Source: Advenella mimigardefordensis DPN7
GTDB taxonomy: Bacteria > Pseudomonadota > Gammaproteobacteria > Burkholderiales > Burkholderiaceae_B
Reading direction: 5' to 3'
Assembly (NCBI RefSeq): GCF_000521505.1
Contig: NZ_CP003915.1
Coordinates: 1,426,001 to 1,490,000 of the forward strand
Length of the DNA: 64,000 nucleotides
Positions within the stretch are counted from its first letter, which is position 1; each line of letters begins with the position of its first letter. Both the position numbers and the translations under genes were made by a program. Below, piece after piece: positions 60,233 to 64,000 of the stretch. The notes under the pieces are model-generated. The model searched no databases. It had not been told where the DNA came from and saw only the letters and a program-made list of their open reading frames with translations.

Positions 60233-61381
60233 GTGAGCGATGCAGCAGTGTTTGACTATATAGTTATTGGTTCCGGCATTGCCGGGGCCTCTTTTGCCTA
60301 TCAGTTGTCACAGCGCCCCGGCACGATTCTGGTGCTTGAGCGCGAGGCCCACGCAGGATACCACTCAACCGGGCGGTCCGCCGCCATGTTTATTGAAACC
60401 TACGGTCCGCCACAGTTGCAGGCGCTCACACGCGCCTGCCGGGCATTTTTTGAGAACGCGCAGTCCAGTGGTTTTGCTGAGCATCCGGTGCTGCACCCCA
60501 GGGGCTGCATTTATGTAGGCACCCATGCGCAAAAAGACATCATGGACAGCACGTATCGTGAGCTGCTGGCGCGCGCGCCGAATGTGGAATGGCTGACGGC
60601 CGCGCAGGTGCTTGAGCGTGCGCCTTGTATGAAACCGGACGATCTGTATGGCGGTATTTATGAAAGAGATGCCGAAGATATTGATGTTAACGCCTTGCAT
60701 CAGGGATATCTGAAAGGGATGAAGCGTAACGGCGCCGAGCTGATTTTCTCTGTGGATATTCGTCAGGGAACGCGGCAGGACGGCGTCTGGACGCTGCAAA
60801 GTGCTGACGGCCGGCAATTTCGCGCGCGTCATATTGTTAATGCGGCAGGCGCCTGGGCCGATGTGGTTGCTCAGGCTTGCGGTGTGCCTGCTGTGGGCAT
60901 TGTGCCGCGGCGGCGCAGTGCGTTTACCTTCAGTCCGCCCGAAGGGCTGGACCTGGAGACGCTGCCCATGGTTTGCGATATTGAAGAGAATTATTATTTC
61001 AAACCCGATGCCGGTCAGCTGATGGGTTCACCCGCCAATGCAGATGACGTGGAGCCGCAAGATGTTGTGGCCGAAGAGCTGGATATTGCAACTGGCATTT
61101 ATTATATTGAGCAGGCAACCACGCTGCAGATTCGCAGGCCAACGCACATCTGGGCCGGCTTACGCAGTTTCGCGCCGGATGGCAATCTCGTGCTGGGCTG
61201 GGACCCTGCTGCAGACGGATTTTTCTGGCTGGCCGGACAGGGCGGCTACGGGATTCAATCATCGGACGCGGTTTCCCGCCTGGCTGCTGCACTGGCTTTG
61301 AATGAGGCTGTGCCGGACGATTTGCTGGTTCAGGGCGTGGACCCGGGGCTGCTGAGCCCATTGCGGTTCCGTGCCGGCTGA
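60233..61381 (+). CDS. FAD-dependent oxidoreductase, DadA/D-amino-acid-oxidase-like
   Basis: 382 residues starting with GTG at 60233 (GGAGAAAAGTT in front). FAD-binding FDYIVIGSGIAGASFAYQLSQRPG; then HSTGRSAAMF and the C-terminal GLRSFAPDGNLVLGWDPAADGFFWLAGQGGYGIQSS, the second FAD contact of DAAO/glycine-oxidase proteins. It oxidises an amine or amino acid (substrate unknown). Stand-alone, followed by a terminator. Confidence 0.88.
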   Translation: MSDAAVFDYIVIGSGIAGASFAYQLSQRPGTILVLEREAHAGYHSTGRSAAMFIETYGPPQLQALTRACRAFFENAQSSGFAEHPVLHPRGCIYVGTHAQKDIMDSTYRELLARAPNVEWLTAAQVLERAPCMKPDDLYGGIYERDAEDIDVNALHQGYLKGMKRNGAELIFSVDIRQGTRQDGVWTLQSADGRQFRARHIVNAAGAWADVVAQACGVPAVGIVPRRRSAFTFSPPEGLDLETLPMVCDIEENYYFKPDAGQLMGSPANADDVEPQDVVAEELDIATGIYYIEQATTLQIRRPTHIWAGLRSFAPDGNLVLGWDPAADGFFWLAGQGGYGIQSSDAVSRLAAALALNEAVPDDLLVQGVDPGLLSPLRFRAG

Positions 61382-61405
61382 TGCTTGTAAGCAGGTAAGT
61401 GGTAG

Positions 61406-61502
61406 AAAAACGGCCCGCCAGCCAGACTAAGTGAACTGCACCCCAAGGGTTGGATTGATGGCCAACTTTGTGGCGTCACTTCAAAGGCGGGCCGTTTTTT
61501 TT
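61406..61502 (+). terminator. Long interrupted rho-independent terminator
   Basis: Outer stem CGGCCCGCC/GGCGGGCCG (61411–61419 with 61486–61494) and eight T. Inside it, AAGTGA/TCACTT and GTTGG/CCAAC extend the hairpin. It lies between the oxidase gene and the convergent DUF533 gene. The insert has features of an IS end; see findings. Confidence 0.85.
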
Positions 61503-61573
61503 GATTGCCTGTTTAACGGTTGATCCTGGCCGGTCCGGCGCTCTTTAATCGCCGCGTTCCAGCCTTGAGCGCG

Positions 61574-62272
61574 TTACGCTTTGGCAACCTGGGTCTCCAG
61601 TTCGTTTTTGAGTTCCGGTGTAAGGTCTAGTTGTTTAGCCAGTTCGTCCAGATAGGCTTTTTCCATGAAATTGGTGCTGTCAATAATAGAGACACTGACT
61701 GCATACATTTGTGATGCCAGATGCGGGTCTGTCGCCAGGCTGGCAACGGCTACCGGATCTACCGGTTTGGCCAGTTCGGCCTTGAGCCAGGCCTGTTCTT
61801 CGGGAGTGCTCATTTTGCTGAAAAACTGGTCCAGCATGGCTTGTTCGTTTGCTTCAATATGCCCGTCTGCTTTGGCGGCGGCAATCAGAGCGGACAGAAT
61901 GGCCTTGCTTTGTTCTTCTGCCTGGGCTGCCGGCAATTGATTGATGGGGGTGGGCGGTTGGGGCTGAGCCGTTGCAGTGGCAGGGGCCGACGCCTGCATC
62001 TCGGGCTGGCGGTCAGATTGGTTTGCCTGCCAGCGTTGGTAGGCACGATAGGCCACGGTACCCAGCGCGGCCAGTCCGCCATAGGTGGCCAGGTTGCTGT
62101 TGGCCTTATGCCCCACCAGCATGCCCAATACACCTGCACTCAGGGTTGTTTTGTCGCCGTCGGTCAGCAGCGGTTTGTCGCCGGACGTGGCATTTTTGAC
62201 TGATGATTCAGCCTGGTTCATGGCCGATTTGCCGGCGCTGAGCAGGGATTCAAGTATATTCAGTGCACTCAT
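61574..62272 (-). CDS. DUF533/TerB-like (YebE-type) protein
   Basis: 232 residues. N-terminal amphipathic/glycine-rich part with a hydrophobic stretch (KTTLSAGVLGMLVGHKAN…GGLAALGTVAYRAYQRW), a Pro/Gln/Ala-rich linker (residues ~85–115) and a helical TerB-like C-terminal domain (ILSALIAAAKADGHIEANEQAMLDQFF, with LDELAKQLDLTPEL later). Such proteins (YebE of E. coli) are inner-membrane-associated and of unknown role; YebE itself is linked to envelope stress. Transcribed alone. Confidence 0.88.
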   Translation of the reverse strand: MSALNILESLLSAGKSAMNQAESSVKNATSGDKPLLTDGDKTTLSAGVLGMLVGHKANSNLATYGGLAALGTVAYRAYQRWQANQSDRQPEMQASAPATATAQPQPPTPINQLPAAQAEEQSKAILSALIAAAKADGHIEANEQAMLDQFFSKMSTPEEQAWLKAELAKPVDPVAVASLATDPHLASQMYAVSVSIIDSTNFMEKAYLDELAKQLDLTPELKNELETQVAKA

Positions 62273-62499
62273 GATTGGGTATCCTTGTTCATTGGTGGGG
62301 ACCGATAGTGGTCATACTGAGTCAGATCAATTGACATCTATCAATGCTCAGATCAAGTCTACCAAGTTTACGTGTCATATTGCTGTCAGTATTTACCGGC
62401 TTTTATAAATATTTGTGTTCGCTATTGCGGCATTACTGCGTTGAAACGGTGTCGCAGGACGCGTAAAATGTTCTTTAATTTCAATAGATGGAGAGAGGA

Positions 62500-62985
62500 A
62501 TGCCAAGTTTTGACGTGGTCAGTGAAGCAGAGATGACAGAGGTGCGCAATGCCGTCGATCAGGCCAATAAAGAAGTTTCCACCCGTTTCGATTTCAAGGG
62601 GTCTGACGCCCGTATCGAACAGAAGGAGCTGGAGCTGGTCATTTATGCCGATGATGATTTCAAAGTGGCGCAGGTGCGTGAAGTGCTGCTCAATAAACTG
62701 GCTAAGCGCAATGTAGACTTGCGGTTTCTGGAAAAAGGCAAGGAAGAAAAAATCTCCGGTGACAAACTCAAGCAGTTCAATACCATCCGCAAAGGGGTGA
62801 CCGGTGATCTTGCCAAGAAAATCGTTCGCATCATCAAGGACAGCAAACTGAAGGTGCAGGCCAGTATTCAGGGTGATACGGTGAGGGTGACCGGTGCCAA
62901 GCGGGATGTCCTGCAGGAGGTAATTGCCCTGCTGAAAAAAGAAGTGGCCGATGCGCCGCTAAGCTTCAACAACTTCCGGGACTAG
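62500..62985 (+). CDS. YajQ-family nucleotide-binding protein
   Basis: 161 residues from the ATG at 62500 (GAGAGAGGA in front; four extra codons upstream are unlikely). [39 protein letters not shown] is the typical opening; two ferredoxin-like domains follow. Members bind tRNA/nucleotides, and some act as cyclic di-GMP effectors (XC_3703 in Xanthomonas). Regulation of other genes is possible. Single gene with a terminator behind it. Confidence 0.95.
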   Translation: MPSFDVVSEAEMTEVRNAVDQANKEVSTRFDFKGSDARIEQKELELVIYADDDFKVAQVREVLLNKLAKRNVDLRFLEKGKEEKISGDKLKQFNTIRKGVTGDLAKKIVRIIKDSKLKVQASIQGDTVRVTGAKRDVLQEVIALLKKEVADAPLSFNNFRD

Positions 62986-63033
62986 TTGCACGCGGTTCGC
63001 CGTCGCTTTTTTCATACCCGTTCTGCAACAACG

Positions 63034-63086
63034 TAAAAAAGCCCGCCGGGCCAGCTGATCAGATCAGTCTGGGCGGCGGGCTCTTT
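63034..63086. terminator. Bidirectional terminator between yajQ-like gene and efp
   Basis: Stem AGCCCGCCGG…/…GGCGGGCT extended by CTGATC/GATCAG, with an A-run on the left and TCTTT on the right. Confidence 0.85.
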
Positions 63087-63141
63087 CATAATCAGACTGG
63101 CGATGGGTATAGCCAATTCGCCTGTCTTGATTATGCGTGAA

Positions 63142-63699
63142 TTACATAACGCGGCTGCGATATTCGTTGGTGCGCGTATCGATTTCGATTTTATCGCCGA
63201 TATTGCAGAACAATGGTACGGCCAGATCGAAACCGGTGCTGATTTTAGCGGGTTTCAGTACTTTGCCTGAGGTATCGCCCTTAACAGCAGGTTCGGTGTA
63301 GGTGATTTCACGAACAATGATGGTTGGCAGTTCAACAGAAATGGCACGGCCTTCGTAGAACACAACTTCAACAGTCATGCCTTCTTCCAGGTAGTTCAGG
63401 GCGTCGCCCATGCTTTCTGCTTCAACTTCGTACTGGTTGTACTCTTCGTCCATGAAAACATACATGGGGTCTGCGAAATACGAATAGGTACACTCTTTCT
63501 TTTCCAGCAGGACGACTTCAAATTTTTCGTCTGCTTTGGAAACCTGTTCGCTGCCTGAGCCTGTCAGCAGGTTTTTGAATTTGAGTTTAACAACAGCGGA
63601 GTTACGGCCGGATTTGTTGTATTCAGCTTTTTGCACGACCAGGGGTTCGGTGCCCACCATGACGACGTTACCTACGCGCAGTTCTTGTGCGGTTTTCAT
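63142..63699 (-). CDS. efp: Translation elongation factor P
   Basis: 185 residues, three beta-barrel domains. Helps ribosomes pass polyproline stretches. The tip residue is R32 in [11 protein letters not shown], an arginine rather than the lysine found in E. coli. Arginine-type EF-Ps are activated by rhamnosylation by EarP, probably the next gene upstream. C-terminal [19 protein letters not shown] is standard. The ATG at 63699 has GGAGCATATTTA upstream. Confidence 0.97.
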   Translation of the reverse strand: MKTAQELRVGNVVMVGTEPLVVQKAEYNKSGRNSAVVKLKFKNLLTGSGSEQVSKADEKFEVVLLEKKECTYSYFADPMYVFMDEEYNQYEVEAESMGDALNYLEEGMTVEVVFYEGRAISVELPTIIVREITYTEPAVKGDTSGKVLKPAKISTGFDLAVPLFCNIGDKIEIDTRTNEYRSRVM

Positions 63700-63795
63700 T
63701 AAATATGCTCCGGATGGAATGGATGTGGCTGATTCCGCTGCCGACCTGGCACTTGCGGTGACTGAACGCGGACGCCGGCGGAAAAAACTATGATT

Positions 63796-64000
63796 TTAGC
63801 CTGAGTTGGCCGTTTTTTCATAAAAAATCCGGATGGATTCCGATAATGTCTTGTTTTTAGACAAATTTTCGGCAAATGTGCGACAGCTTCTGCGCCAGCT
63901 ATCCAATTGCCCGGGGGTATTGAGCAACGCTGTGAGCTGATTGGTGAAGTAGGCGTGCCTGGAAGGAGAGTTCCAGCTGCGCATCATGGCTTTGGTTTCT
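63796..64000 (-). CDS. earP: C-terminal end of a probable EF-P arginine rhamnosyltransferase (partial)
   Basis: The reading frame continues through the window edge at 64000, so this is a fragment of about 67 residues. It contains HAYFTNQLTALLNTPGQLDSWRRSC, an amphipathic helix and the end FYEKTANSG. In betaproteobacteria with R32-type EF-P, earP lies directly upstream of efp and ends in this manner. Identification rests on position plus EF-P type; the residues alone would not be enough. The stop is 97 bp upstream of the efp start. Confidence 0.6.
   Translation of the reverse strand, partial: ETKAMMRSWNSPSRHAYFTNQLTALLNTPGQLDSWRRSCRTFAENLSKNKTLSESIRIFYEKTANSG

Overview
This window looks like chromosomal DNA of a betaproteobacterium of the family Alcaligenaceae, plausibly the genus Advenella or a close relative of Bordetella/Achromobacter. 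The grounds are indirect: the block cyclophilin–TPR protein–cysS–alkA-like–accA–tilS, two orphan Bug-type (tripartite tricarboxylate) solute receptors without permease genes, many LysR/GntR/IclR-controlled catabolic clusters, and an EF-P with arginine at position 32. No rRNA or species-diagnostic gene is present, so the genus is inference.

Layout. 0–5.7 kb: housekeeping block (cyclophilin with signal peptide, TPR protein, cysS, DNA glycosylase, accA, tilS). 5.9–9.1 kb: small PepSY protein, the sulfite dehydrogenase pair sorAB, and a GST. 9.0–16.0 kb: catabolic cluster with a LysR regulator, class II aldolase, MFS permease, GntR regulator, Rieske oxygenase and its FMN/2Fe-2S reductase, with palindromic operator candidates between gntR and the oxygenase. 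16.2–16.4 kb: 13-bp tandem repeat tract. 16.4–22.6 kb: NDP-forming acyl-CoA synthetase, enoyl-CoA hydratase and Bug receptor, divergent from IclR and an MFS permease. 22.8–24.3 kb: catalase. 24.5–28.8 kb: 2-hydroxyacid dehydrogenase, enolase-superfamily enzyme, Bug receptor and LysR. 29.3–31.6 kb: GT9 glycosyltransferase and an RpiR-type regulator. 31.9–39.0 kb: a tightly coupled siderophore-uptake operon (TonB receptor, ATPase, two permeases, binding protein, PepSY membrane protein) behind a Fur-box-like site. 39.3–42.4 kb: LysR, serine/threonine dehydratase-like enzyme, EamA transporter.

42.7–48.2 kb is the accessory part. It holds an orphan DUF1778 antitoxin, an unrecognised 416-residue protein with a CxxC–CxxC zinc motif, a 420-residue protein that reads as an ApeA-like HEPN RNase (phage-defence candidate), a frameshifted ISL3-family insertion sequence, and tRNA-Arg(ACG). 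The tRNA-Arg terminator and its flank are duplicated about 3.4 kb away, on the other side of the HEPN gene and the IS. This is the most likely place for an undescribed system.

48.5–50.1 kb: hemerythrin-like protein, a 45-residue entericidin-type lipoprotein and a ferritin-like protein. 50.6–53.7 kb: bioFDA. 53.9–64 kb: tRNA-Ser(GCT), lysC (with a convincing internal start for a separate beta subunit), a D-2-hydroxyacid dehydrogenase, mmsB plus acyl-CoA dehydrogenase (valine catabolism), a CorA transporter, a DadA-like FAD oxidase, a DUF533 protein, a YajQ-family protein, efp, and the C-terminal end of a probable earP cut by the window edge.

All calls come from reading the sequence and from memory of protein families; no database search was possible.
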